Source of the DNA: UBA7662 sp036787895
Lineage (GTDB): Bacteria; Bacteroidota; Bacteroidia; UBA7662
Length of the DNA: 64,000 nucleotides
Direction: 5' to 3'
Assembly (NCBI GenBank): GCA_036787895.1
Contig: DAIQOK010000008.1
Coordinates: forward strand, 62,001-126,000
Shown piece after piece: positions 8,443-15,502 of the stretch. Made by a program: the position numbers and the translations under genes. Under the pieces are notes generated by a model that saw only the letters and a list, made by a program, of their open reading frames with translations, did no database searches and was not told the DNA's origin. Each line of letters opens with the position of its first letter. The stretch's first letter is position 1.

Positions 8443-9783
8443 ATGAAAAAGATCTATTTAAGCTTTGGTATCCTCATAGGATTCATCGCCTTTGCATCAG
8501 CTGCTTTTGCACAACAAGCGCCCATTAATTTCTTCCGTACCTACGACCAAAAAGGATTACACGTATTCGAAACATCCAAAGTGGATACAGTTCCTTTCGA
8601 AGGCGTAAAAGTTCGCCTCGGTGGTAATTTCGCCCTACAGTTTCAGGGACTCAGCCATACTAACGACGCTGATGTACGTCCTGAAAATGCTTCGCCAACT
8701 GCCCGTAACCTAAACGAACTCAAAGCTATCGTTCCCGGCTTTAACCTGGCCACTGCCAATATGAATATCGATGTCCAACTGGCCGATGGTATTCGTTTGA
8801 ATTTGGTAACATATCTCTCTTCACGTCACCACAGCGAATCTTGGGTGAAAGGTGGGTATATGCAGTTCGACAAACTGAAATTCTTGAATAGTGCGGCTGT
8901 CGACCGCGCCATGGAATTCCTGACTATACGCGCCGGTCATATGGAAATCAACTACGGTGATGCTCACTATCGTCGTTCCGACAATGGTAACGCGCTTTAC
9001 AATCCGTTCATCGGCAACCTCATCCTGGATGCCTTTGATACCCAGATTGCCACTGAAGTTGTTTATCAAAACCCTATGGGTATAATCGCCATGTTGGCTG
9101 TTAGCTCGGGTGAAAACAAAGGATTAATTACCAAACCAACTTTCGATAGTTTGGATAATAGTTCAAAAATGAGCCCTGCCTTTTATGGTAAATTAGGTTA
9201 CGACAAACAATTGAATGAGGATTTGAGAGTTCGACTCACCGGTTCATTCTACTACACTGCCAGCTCTGAGCGTAACTATCTCTACGATGGCGACCGTGCC
9301 GGCTCACGCTACTATCTCATCATGGAAAACGTTGCTGCTACCACCGCCAGCCCACACCTTTCCGGTCAGTATGTACCCGGCTTTAACGACCAAGTGACTG
9401 CCATCATGATCAACCCATTTGTGAAATGGAGAGGTCTGGAGTTCTTCGGCACTTTCGAAACTGCCAGCGGTCGTGCACGGAATGAAGTGGCCAGCCGTGG
9501 CGTAAACCAGATAGCCGGTGAATTGATTTATCGCTTCGGCAAAACTGAAGACATCTTCGTAGGCGCCAAATACAACCAGGTGAAAGGTGATTTAAGATTT
9601 GCAGGCGCCCTTAGGGATGTAACCCAGGACCGTATCCAACTCGGAGCAGGCTGGTTCATTACCGATAACATTGTTATCAAAGGCGAATACGTAAACCAAA
9701 ACTACACAGGTTTTCCGCGGACTGATCTTCGTTCGGGTGGACGATTCAATGGTTTGATGTTGGAGGCCGTGGTGGGCTTCTGA
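8443..9783 (+). CDS. Outer-membrane beta-barrel protein, porin-like
   Basis: A 446-residue protein with a clear signal peptide (about residues 1-23, ending ASAAFAQ). The mature chain shows repeated amphipathic strands and stretches such as NFALQFQGLSH, LRVRLTGSFYYT, IAGELIYRFGK and IFVGAKYNQV, and it ends in an aromatic residue (LEAVVGF), the usual outer-membrane insertion signal. This supports a 16-18 strand porin-like barrel. Substrate is not readable. Being downstream of a YceI protein suggests uptake or handling of a small amphiphile, which is inference only. A strong terminator follows. Confidence 0.75.
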   Translation: MKKIYLSFGILIGFIAFASAAFAQQAPINFFRTYDQKGLHVFETSKVDTVPFEGVKVRLGGNFALQFQGLSHTNDADVRPENASPTARNLNELKAIVPGFNLATANMNIDVQLADGIRLNLVTYLSSRHHSESWVKGGYMQFDKLKFLNSAAVDRAMEFLTIRAGHMEINYGDAHYRRSDNGNALYNPFIGNLILDAFDTQIATEVVYQNPMGIIAMLAVSSGENKGLITKPTFDSLDNSSKMSPAFYGKLGYDKQLNEDLRVRLTGSFYYTASSERNYLYDGDRAGSRYYLIMENVAATTASPHLSGQYVPGFNDQVTAIMINPFVKWRGLEFFGTFETASGRARNEVASRGVNQIAGELIYRFGKTEDIFVGAKYNQVKGDLRFAGALRDVTQDRIQLGAGWFITDNIVIKGEYVNQNYTGFPRTDLRSGGRFNGLMLEAVVGF

Positions 9784-9806
9784 TCTGCCGCGTGAATTCC
9801 TGCGTG

Positions 9807-9836
9807 CCCCGGTTAGCTTGCTAATCGGGGTTTTTT
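9807..9836 (+). terminator. Rho-independent terminator of the YceI-porin pair
   Basis: Ten-base stem CCCCGGTTAG / CTAATCGGGG with one G-T pair, a CTTG loop and six T residues, just after the porin stop. Confidence 0.85.
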
Positions 9837-9842
9837 ATTGAC

Positions 9843-9875
9843 AAAAAGCCACATCTATTACAGAAGTGGCTTTTT
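9843..9875. terminator. Bidirectional terminator
   Basis: Stem AAAAAGCCAC / GTGGCTTTTT around a short loop; symmetrical A and T tracts allow it to serve the minus-strand rhodanese operon ending at 9895 and to back up the plus-strand terminator. Confidence 0.75.
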
Positions 9876-9894
9876 CAGTAAGCTTAAAAGCTGC

Positions 9895-10377
9895 TTAGCT
9901 GACCAATGGTCCAGTCCAACCCATAATTCCACCTTGGAGGTTATAGAGTTGCTCAAATCCCGCGGCTTTCATTTTACGAGCGGCATTCATGGATTGGGCC
10001 CCGCTTCGGCAATACACCAAATAAGTTTTATGCTTATCCAAATTCTGAATGGCACTTTCAAATTGAGCTGAGTTCACATTCAAAAGGTTAGCACCTTTGA
10101 TGTAGCCACTGCGGTATTCTTCAGGAGTACGCACATCAAGTATGACCACATTTTTTTCTTTCATTTTTTGAACGAATTGCTCGTTGTCGATATTAACAAT
10201 TCCGTTTCCCTGCCCGAAACTAAAATTGCTGAGTAAAACACCGCCCAATAAGGCACCATAAGCTAAGCTTCCGAAACGAGAGCTGGTAATTGCGCAAGTA
10301 CCGCTTTTACAGCCAATGAATTTGTAATACAATAAGCCAAGAAGCGCGCAGGCTATCATGCCCAAATAAAGTTGCAT
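9895..10377 (-). CDS. Membrane-anchored rhodanese (DUF6132-like N-terminus)
   Basis: A 160-residue fusion. Residues 1-50 carry two hydrophobic segments with a CKSGTC motif between them, resembling the small Bacteroidota membrane family DUF6132. Residues about 60-158 are a rhodanese domain with DVRTPEEYRSGYIKGA and the persulfide Cys123 in VYCRSGAQS. Such domains carry sulfane sulfur as a Cys-persulfide. Last gene of a run that also holds thioredoxin and a soluble rhodanese, 10 bp after the thioredoxin stop. The two Cys of CKSGTC (23, 28) could exchange electrons or sulfur with that thioredoxin; this is inference. Confidence 0.88.
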   Translation of the reverse strand: MQLYLGMIACALLGLLYYKFIGCKSGTCAITSSRFGSLAYGALLGGVLLSNFSFGQGNGIVNIDNEQFVQKMKEKNVVILDVRTPEEYRSGYIKGANLLNVNSAQFESAIQNLDKHKTYLVYCRSGAQSMNAARKMKAAGFEQLYNLQGGIMGWTGPLVS

Positions 10378-10387
10378 TTGGAGGTGA

Positions 10388-10693
10388 TTAAGTGAATTGA
10401 TGAATAATTTTTCTGAGTTGATGTACAGCTACAACGCCGGATTGTCGCCAAAGAATTTTGCCTTGTTTAAACAAAATTAGGGTAGGTACACTGTTAATTT
10501 GATAAGTAGCTGAAGGCCCTGGATTGCGGTCAACATCTACTTTTAGGATGCGAATTTTGTCGCCGTCGCTGGCAGCCAATTCTTGGAGAATAGGGGCCAT
10601 CATTTTACACGGGCCACACCATTCAGCCGAAAAATCGACTAAAACCGGCTGCTCACCTTGAATAAGACTATTAAAATTAGCTTTGTCGCTCAT
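10388..10693 (-). CDS. Thioredoxin
   Basis: A 101-residue single-domain thioredoxin with the redox motif WCGPCK (Cys26, Cys29) and the cis-Pro segment SVPTLILFKQG. It lacks a signal peptide, so it is cytoplasmic. It lies 4 bp after one rhodanese and 10 bp before another, a tight arrangement that suggests it reduces their persulfides or the proteins they modify. It may be a dedicated paralogue, not the housekeeping TrxA; sequence cannot decide this. Confidence 0.93.
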   Translation of the reverse strand: MSDKANFNSLIQGEQPVLVDFSAEWCGPCKMMAPILQELAASDGDKIRILKVDVDRNPGPSATYQINSVPTLILFKQGKILWRQSGVVAVHQLRKIIHQFT

Positions 10694-10697
10694 TTTT

Positions 10698-11027
10698 TTA
10701 ATTTGGCCAGCTCATGATGCCTCCTTTTAAATTATAAACCTGGTAACCAGCAGCTACCATCCGGCTACAAGCTGCGCCAATTCTGGCGCCGGCAGCACAA
10801 AAAACAAAGTAGCTTTTTGATTTATCAAGCTCAGACATCTTTTGTTGAAACGCCGAATCATGCAAATTGAGATTTTTTGCGCCTTTGAGGCTATCACGTT
10901 TAAATTCTGCAGGCGTGCGTACATCGAGCAGCATTGCACCAGATGTGTTTTTGTAACGTTCTTTGAAGTCGTGGCCGGTGAGCGTCGTGTAATTAGACTT
11001 AAACAGATTTTTGATAAAATCGAACAT
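10698..11027 (-). CDS. Rhodanese-domain sulfurtransferase, cytoplasmic
   Basis: A 109-residue single rhodanese domain. DVRTPAEFKRDSLKGAKN and the catalytic loop FVFCAAGARIGAA place the persulfide Cys at 77, and the chain ends in GGIMSWPN, the normal rhodanese end. No export signal. It heads the rhodanese-thioredoxin-rhodanese run and lies about 70 bp downstream of the Crp/Fnr reading frame on the same strand. The catalytic loop differs from that of the membrane-anchored copy (CAAGAR against CRSGAQ), which may mean different sulfur donors or acceptors. Confidence 0.92.
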   Translation of the reverse strand: MFDFIKNLFKSNYTTLTGHDFKERYKNTSGAMLLDVRTPAEFKRDSLKGAKNLNLHDSAFQQKMSELDKSKSYFVFCAAGARIGAACSRMVAAGYQVYNLKGGIMSWPN

Positions 11028-11096
11028 GCTTATTTTTTCTTCAAAGTTCGGTTTATCTCAGACTTGCTTCGGTTACATAGGTTACAGAGGCAAAAA

Positions 11097-11156
11097 TTAT
11101 AGCTTGATAAATTCAATCGCATTGCGATGCAATTTTAGCCGTCCTTTACGTTCGAG
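11097..11156 (-). other. Detached in-frame C-terminus of the Crp/Fnr gene
   Basis: Nineteen codons and a TAA in the same frame as the regulator, directly after its premature stop. They encode the wing strands typical for Crp/Fnr proteins. The reading has no start codon of its own, so it is a remnant or is read only by suppression of the upstream stop. Confidence 0.75.
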
Positions 11157-11735
11157 TTATTTGAGCAGTCGGGAGATGACAACCCGGGAGGAATTAAGGT
11201 AGCGGGCAATGGCTTCATGGGTGATGTGAAGCGTACTGCTTTGGGTTTGTTTTTGTGATTTCTTGAGGTATGCGAGCATACGTTCATCCAGGTCCTGAAA
11301 GGCAATTTGATCTACAACCTGCAACAACTCTTCAAATCTTTCCCGATAACTCTGCAGCACATAATGGTACCAGCTCCGGTTTTCGAGCATAAGTTGATCC
11401 ATCAGACCAAGAGGCAGCATGAGCATGGTAACCGGGGTTTGCGCTACTGCCTGAAGTTCACTTTTTTCGTTGCGAACTTCGCAGATCATGGACAATGCGC
11501 AGGCCTGACCAGCTTCGAGCATATACAATAAAAATTCGCGATCTTCTTCGTCTGGCCGGTACACCTTGATCTGACCTTCCAACAATATCATGGTTGATCG
11601 GAAATGTTGTCCAACATCAACAATATAATCGCCGGCTTTGAATTTTTTGATGATGCCATTTTCGGCTAAAGCCTGACGGGCAGCGCTGTCGAGTTGCGGA
11701 AGAAGTTGATCGGTTATGAGCGCGGTGTTTTGCAT
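11157..11735 (-). CDS. Crp/Fnr-family regulator, cut by an in-frame stop
   Basis: 192 residues: a cyclic-nucleotide-type sensor barrel (about 15-120; GDYIVDVGQHFRSTMILLEG), a dimer helix and a winged-helix domain with ITHEAIARYLNSSRVVISRLLK. The reading stops with TAA at 11157-11159 immediately after the recognition helix, where relatives continue with the wing. The next 19 codons in the same frame (11097-11156) read LERKGRLKLHRNAIEFIKL and then stop, which is a normal family C-terminus. A single C-to-T change of a CAA (Gln) codon would explain it. Expected role: sensing redox or small-molecule state for the sulfur-transfer genes downstream. Whether the shortened protein binds DNA is open. 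Confidence 0.85.
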   Translation of the reverse strand: MQNTALITDQLLPQLDSAARQALAENGIIKKFKAGDYIVDVGQHFRSTMILLEGQIKVYRPDEEDREFLLYMLEAGQACALSMICEVRNEKSELQAVAQTPVTMLMLPLGLMDQLMLENRSWYHYVLQSYRERFEELLQVVDQIAFQDLDERMLAYLKKSQKQTQSSTLHITHEAIARYLNSSRVVISRLLK

Positions 11736-11763
11736 ACTTGAAGATAAGGTAACGAGAGAATTT

Positions 11764-11785
11764 CTTTACTTTTCTGAGAGTAAAG
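11764..11785. promoter_or_regulatory. Inverted repeat between crp-like gene and acyltransferase
   Basis: CTTTACT (11764-11770) and AGTAAAG (11779-11785) form a 7-bp dyad with an 8-nt gap, 29 bp upstream of the regulator start. Size and position fit a dimeric regulator site, possibly autoregulation by the Crp/Fnr protein, though it is not the classical CRP or FNR sequence. Confidence 0.35.
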
Positions 11786-11839
11786 GAACATTTTTGGCCA
11801 CTTACTTCAATATACTACCTAAATTTCGCATCATTGAGC

Positions 11840-12781
11840 ATGATTTATCGTCTGGTGAAATGGTGGGTGAAACTCGCCCATGGCATGTATTTTAGAAAAA
11901 ATTTCAGGCAGCTGAATGTTGCCAGCCTTGCGCTTAATGGCAGGGGCAAATTGTTTGCTGCTAATCACCCCAACTCCTTTGTCGACCCCATTTCGCTGGC
12001 GATTAATGTGCCTTATCCTATTCATTTTTTGGTGAGAGGCGATGCCTTAGCAGGTCCACTGGGCAGCTTTTTAAAAAAATACCTGAAACTGCTCCCGGTT
12101 TGGCGGGAACGGGAAGGCCGCGATAATCTGAAATCAAATTACACCACCTTTGAGAGCTGTCTTGAAATCTGGCGAAAAGGTGGCGCAGTAATTATTTTTT
12201 CAGAAGGACTTTGTGTAAATGAATGGCGGCTTCGACCATTGCCCAAAGGAACGGCGCGACTGGCGCAGTCGGCCTGGGAAAAGGGCTTGGAACTGGATAT
12301 TATCCCCACAGCCTTTAATTATCAGCATTTTTCAGGCCCCAGTAAATTCATGAGCACCACCACCTTGCCGCCCATTAACTATAAAGACGTATTTAATCAT
12401 CAACCACAGCCTGCGCTTGCTCAGAAAAAATTCAATGAACTACTAAAATCGGCCCTTGAAAAAGAAGTGTGGCTAGCCCAAAATGAAACTCAAGCAGCCG
12501 AAAATTTGCCCCAAACGGTAAAAAATACCCTGCTAAGAAAGTTTTTACGTTTGATTACTCTGTTGCTGCATGGCATTTATTATTGGCCCATTCGCAATTT
12601 CATACGAAAAAAAGCCGGTCATACAGTCCATTTCGATGCAGCTTTGTTCGGGGTGCTGATGCTCAGCTACCCGCTGTTTTTGGGCTTAATTTGGGTGGTA
12701 TTGTGTTGGTTTGGCATTGATTACGCGTTTTTCTACACCATGCTATGGCCACTGGTTGCCTGGCTCTACGCCCGTAGCTGA
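11840..12781 (+). CDS. 1-acyl-glycerol-3-phosphate acyltransferase-like (PlsC family)
   Basis: A 313-residue acyltransferase. The active-site motif is AANHPNSFVDP (H-x4-D), followed by PVWREREGRDNL and the substrate motif IIFSEGLC. Two hydrophobic segments near the C-terminus (about 265-312) anchor it to the inner membrane. The family moves acyl chains to lysophosphatidate or related lysolipids; the variant EGLC instead of EGTR and the C-terminal membrane part suggest it may act on another lipid, such as an ornithine lipid or polar lysolipid. ATG 11840 is chosen over a TTG two codons earlier. Confidence 0.85.
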   Translation: MIYRLVKWWVKLAHGMYFRKNFRQLNVASLALNGRGKLFAANHPNSFVDPISLAINVPYPIHFLVRGDALAGPLGSFLKKYLKLLPVWREREGRDNLKSNYTTFESCLEIWRKGGAVIIFSEGLCVNEWRLRPLPKGTARLAQSAWEKGLELDIIPTAFNYQHFSGPSKFMSTTTLPPINYKDVFNHQPQPALAQKKFNELLKSALEKEVWLAQNETQAAENLPQTVKNTLLRKFLRLITLLLHGIYYWPIRNFIRKKAGHTVHFDAALFGVLMLSYPLFLGLIWVVLCWFGIDYAFFYTMLWPLVAWLYARS

Positions 12782-12784
12782 AAT

Positions 12785-12814
12785 AAAAAAGCCGGCTCGA
12801 AGAGCCGGCTTTTT
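12785..12814. terminator. Bidirectional terminator between acyltransferase and hppD
   Basis: Perfect stem GCCGGCTC / GAGCCGGC with GAA loop, flanked by an A tract and a T tract. It serves the two convergent genes. Confidence 0.9.
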
Positions 12815-12828
12815 ACACTATTTAATTG

Positions 12829-13953
12829 CTAGAGATTACCACGACGGGCTTGTTCACGCTCAATCGACTCAAACAAGGCCTTGAAATTGCCTTTGCCGAA
12901 AGATTTGGCACCTTTTCGTTGAATTATCTCATAAAAGAGGGTAGGCCTGTCCTCAACGGGTTTGGTGAATATCTGAAGGAGATAACCTTCGTCATCGCGG
13001 TCGACCAAAATATTCAAATCCCGCAATGGTTGAATGTCTTCATCGATATGACCTACGCGATCCAGCAAATCATCATAATACGACTGAGGCACCACCAGAA
13101 ATTCCACACCACGACGACGCAATTCTGTAACTGTGCTAATGATATCGTTGGTGGCTATAGCAATGTGCTGAACACCGGGGCTGTGGTAAAAATCAAGATA
13201 CTCTTCAATCTGAGATTTTTTCTTGCCTTCGGCAGGTTCGTTAATCGGAAACTTGATGTAGCCATTGCCATTCGACACAACTTTCGACATTAATGCAGAA
13301 TATTCAGTCGAAATGTCCTTGTCGTCGAAGGTGAGGAGGAGTTTGAAGCCCATTACATCTTCATAAAACTTTACCCATTGGTTCATCTCACCCCAACCCA
13401 CATTGCCTACGCAGTGGTCGACATGCAGTAAACCAATTTCAGTGGTTGGCACCGACCAGCTTGGTTCACCGTAGCCTGGTAAGAAGAGGCCTGAATAGTT
13501 TTTCCGTTCTACAAAAGTGTGAATAGTTTCTCCATAGGTATGGATAGATGCCATGACTACCTCACCGTGTTCGTCTTTTTTTACAAAAGGCGGGGTATGC
13601 GATTTGGCACCACGGCTGGTGGTAGCCTCATAGGCTTTACGGGCATCATCAACCCATAAGGCCAGTACCTTTACGCCATCGCCATGTTTGCGCACATGCT
13701 CTGAAATTTCTGAGTTAGGATCTAGTGAAGTAGTAAGTACCAAACGTATTTTTCCCTGTTGCAACACATAGGAAGAGCGGTCGCGCAGACCGGTTTCCGG
13801 GCCGGCATAGGCCACTAATTTATAGCCAAAAGCAGCCTGATAATAATAAGCCGATTGTTTGGCATTGCCGACATAAAACTCAATGTGGTCGGTGCCGTTG
13901 AGTGGCAAAAAATCTACAGCTTGCGAGGTCTGGGCTTGGGTTAGGGTATCCAT
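12829..13953 (-). CDS. hppD: 4-hydroxyphenylpyruvate dioxygenase
   Basis: A 374-residue two-domain vicinal-oxygen-chelate enzyme that converts 4-hydroxyphenylpyruvate to homogentisate with Fe(II) and O2. Iron ligands are recognisable: His in HVDHCVGNV, His in GVQHIAIATNDI and Glu342 in LFYEIIQRKG. The C-terminal GNFKALFESIEREQ.RRGNL is diagnostic. It is 19 bp downstream of hmgA on the same strand, so the second and third steps of tyrosine catabolism are made together. No maleylacetoacetate isomerase or fumarylacetoacetase gene is seen in the window. Confidence 0.97.
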   Translation of the reverse strand: MDTLTQAQTSQAVDFLPLNGTDHIEFYVGNAKQSAYYYQAAFGYKLVAYAGPETGLRDRSSYVLQQGKIRLVLTTSLDPNSEISEHVRKHGDGVKVLALWVDDARKAYEATTSRGAKSHTPPFVKKDEHGEVVMASIHTYGETIHTFVERKNYSGLFLPGYGEPSWSVPTTEIGLLHVDHCVGNVGWGEMNQWVKFYEDVMGFKLLLTFDDKDISTEYSALMSKVVSNGNGYIKFPINEPAEGKKKSQIEEYLDFYHSPGVQHIAIATNDIISTVTELRRRGVEFLVVPQSYYDDLLDRVGHIDEDIQPLRDLNILVDRDDEGYLLQIFTKPVEDRPTLFYEIIQRKGAKSFGKGNFKALFESIEREQARRGNL

Positions 13954-13972
13954 TGCTTGTATTTAGGAGAGT

Positions 13973-15142
13973 TTATTCGTATTTGCCTTCCATCCAGGAA
14001 CGGAAGTATTTGCCATCGTCAATACCCATGGCTTGTTGGGTGATTTGCAGCGGCTTAAACGTATCAACCATAACTGCAAGCTCTTCGGTTGAAGTTTTGC
14101 CGATGCTCCTTTCATAAGCACCGGGATGCGGACCATGGGGTATTCCGCCCGGATGGAGGGTAATATGGCCTGGTGCAATGTCGTTTCGACTCATGAAGTC
14201 ACCATCCACATAATATAATACCTCTTCACTGTCGATATTACTGTGGTTGTAAGGTGCGGGTATCGAGAGTGGGTGGTAGTCGTATAAACGAGGACAAAAT
14301 GAGCAAACTACAAAACCGGCATTTTCAAACATCTGATGCACAGGTGGTGGCTGGTGAATACGGCCGGTAATGGGTTCAAAATTATGTATCGAAATGCCGT
14401 ATGGGAAGTTGTAGCCATCGTAACCAACCACATCAAAAGGATGGGTGGCATAAACAATGGTGTGTAATATGCCTTGTTTTTTGACTTTTACTTCAAAATT
14501 TCCTTTCTCATCGTGGGTCTCCAGCTCCAAAGGCATTTTGTAATCTCGTTCGCAGAAGGGTGAATGCTCCAGCATTTGCCCAAACCAGTTGCGATATCGT
14601 TTCGGTGTGTACAACGGACTAAAAGCCTCCAGATACAAAACCCGGTTATCGGTACCGTCAAAATCAATCTGATAAATGATGCCTCTAGGAATCAGTAGAT
14701 AATCGCCGTATTCGAAAGGTATATTGCCTAATTGTGTACGTAGCGTACCTGTGCCTTTGTGAATGAAAAGCAATTCATCGGCATCTGCGTTTTTGTAGAA
14801 ATAGCTGCGTAATGACTGCTGTGGTGCAGCCAAACCAAAAATGACATCTTTATTCACAAACAAAGGCACCCGACTTTCCAAATAATCGGCTTGAGGAGCC
14901 AACTGAAAACCGTGCATCCGGCGCGGTGTAATGTTGTGTTCAACGGCTATACTTGGCCGCATATCTACACTTTCACCCATTTCCCGGATAATGGTAGGGC
15001 GATGCACCTGGTACAGCAACGATGACATTCCATCAAAACCTACAGTACCGAATAATTGCTCGTAATACAATTCGCCATCGGGTTTGCGGAACTGTATGTG
15101 ACGTTTAGGAGGGATTTTACCCAGTCGGTGGTAAATAGGCAT
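13973..15142 (-). CDS. hmgA: Homogentisate 1,2-dioxygenase
   Basis: A 389-residue cupin-fold enzyme that opens the ring of homogentisate to maleylacetoacetate. Residues around the Fe(II) site are visible in PYNHSNIDSEEVLYY and HPGGIPHGPHPGAYE, as is FCPRLYDYHP. It is shorter than the human enzyme (445 residues), which is usual for this bacterial branch. First gene of the operon with hppD. A near-perfect promoter lies directly upstream, and a degenerate 17-bp repeat lies further upstream still. Confidence 0.95.
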   Translation of the reverse strand: MPIYHRLGKIPPKRHIQFRKPDGELYYEQLFGTVGFDGMSSLLYQVHRPTIIREMGESVDMRPSIAVEHNITPRRMHGFQLAPQADYLESRVPLFVNKDVIFGLAAPQQSLRSYFYKNADADELLFIHKGTGTLRTQLGNIPFEYGDYLLIPRGIIYQIDFDGTDNRVLYLEAFSPLYTPKRYRNWFGQMLEHSPFCERDYKMPLELETHDEKGNFEVKVKKQGILHTIVYATHPFDVVGYDGYNFPYGISIHNFEPITGRIHQPPPVHQMFENAGFVVCSFCPRLYDYHPLSIPAPYNHSNIDSEEVLYYVDGDFMSRNDIAPGHITLHPGGIPHGPHPGAYERSIGKTSTEELAVMVDTFKPLQITQQAMGIDDGKYFRSWMEGKYE

Positions 15143-15160
15143 TGGCTTACAGTAAGACTA

Positions 15161-15192
15161 CAAAGTTACCAATGTTGGTGAATAGCATCAAA
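15161..15192 (-). promoter_or_regulatory. Promoter of hmgA-hppD
   Basis: On the minus strand: TTTG (15192-15189), a 20-nt spacer and TAACTTTG (15168-15161), an exact match to the Bacteroidota consensus. The hmgA start follows 18 bp further on, so the leader is very short. Confidence 0.65.
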
Positions 15193-15276
15193 AATTTTTC
15201 GGATAGATTGGTCTATAATTATAAACTAACAAGCAGCCAACCTATGTAACCACAAACTTAAATAGCGCCTGTTCTC

Positions 15277-15452
15277 CGATTAAATTAAATATAGGTTTAC
15301 CCATAGCCCTCGTTTACTTAATTCACCGCTTAACCCACTGTGCGATTAACTCGCGGCAAGAAACACCGTTTAGCCAAAAAATACGTCTAACCAAAAACTC
15401 CGTTTAACCCAAATCTCCCTTTTACCCAATACCGCACTTAAGCCCATTGAAA
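15277..15452. repeat. Degenerate tandem repeat of about 17 bp
   Basis: Ten imperfect copies with a core near CGTTTAACCCAAA, starting at about 15277, 15294, 15311, 15327, 15343, 15367, 15384, 15401, 15419 and 15435. Spacing is 16-18 bp except one 24-bp step. It fills the space between the TonB-receptor terminator and the hmgA promoter; most of the 360-bp gene-free stretch is this repeat. No reading frame or strong hairpin is seen in it. Confidence 0.65.
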
Positions 15453-15454
15453 AT

Positions 15455-15481
15455 AAAAAGCCGACCCCCGCAGGAGCCGGC
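15455..15481 (-). terminator. Terminator of the TonB-dependent receptor
   Basis: On the minus strand, a 9-bp stem GCCGGCTCC / GGGGTCGGC with two G-T pairs, short loop and a run of T, 22 bp after the receptor stop. Confidence 0.8.
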
Positions 15482-15502
15482 CCAAACGCTTACAACCAAA
15501 CC

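Noticed and set aside
15277..15452. CRISPR array
   Set aside because: Units are about 17 bp, degenerate and adjacent, without unique spacers or nearby cas genes.
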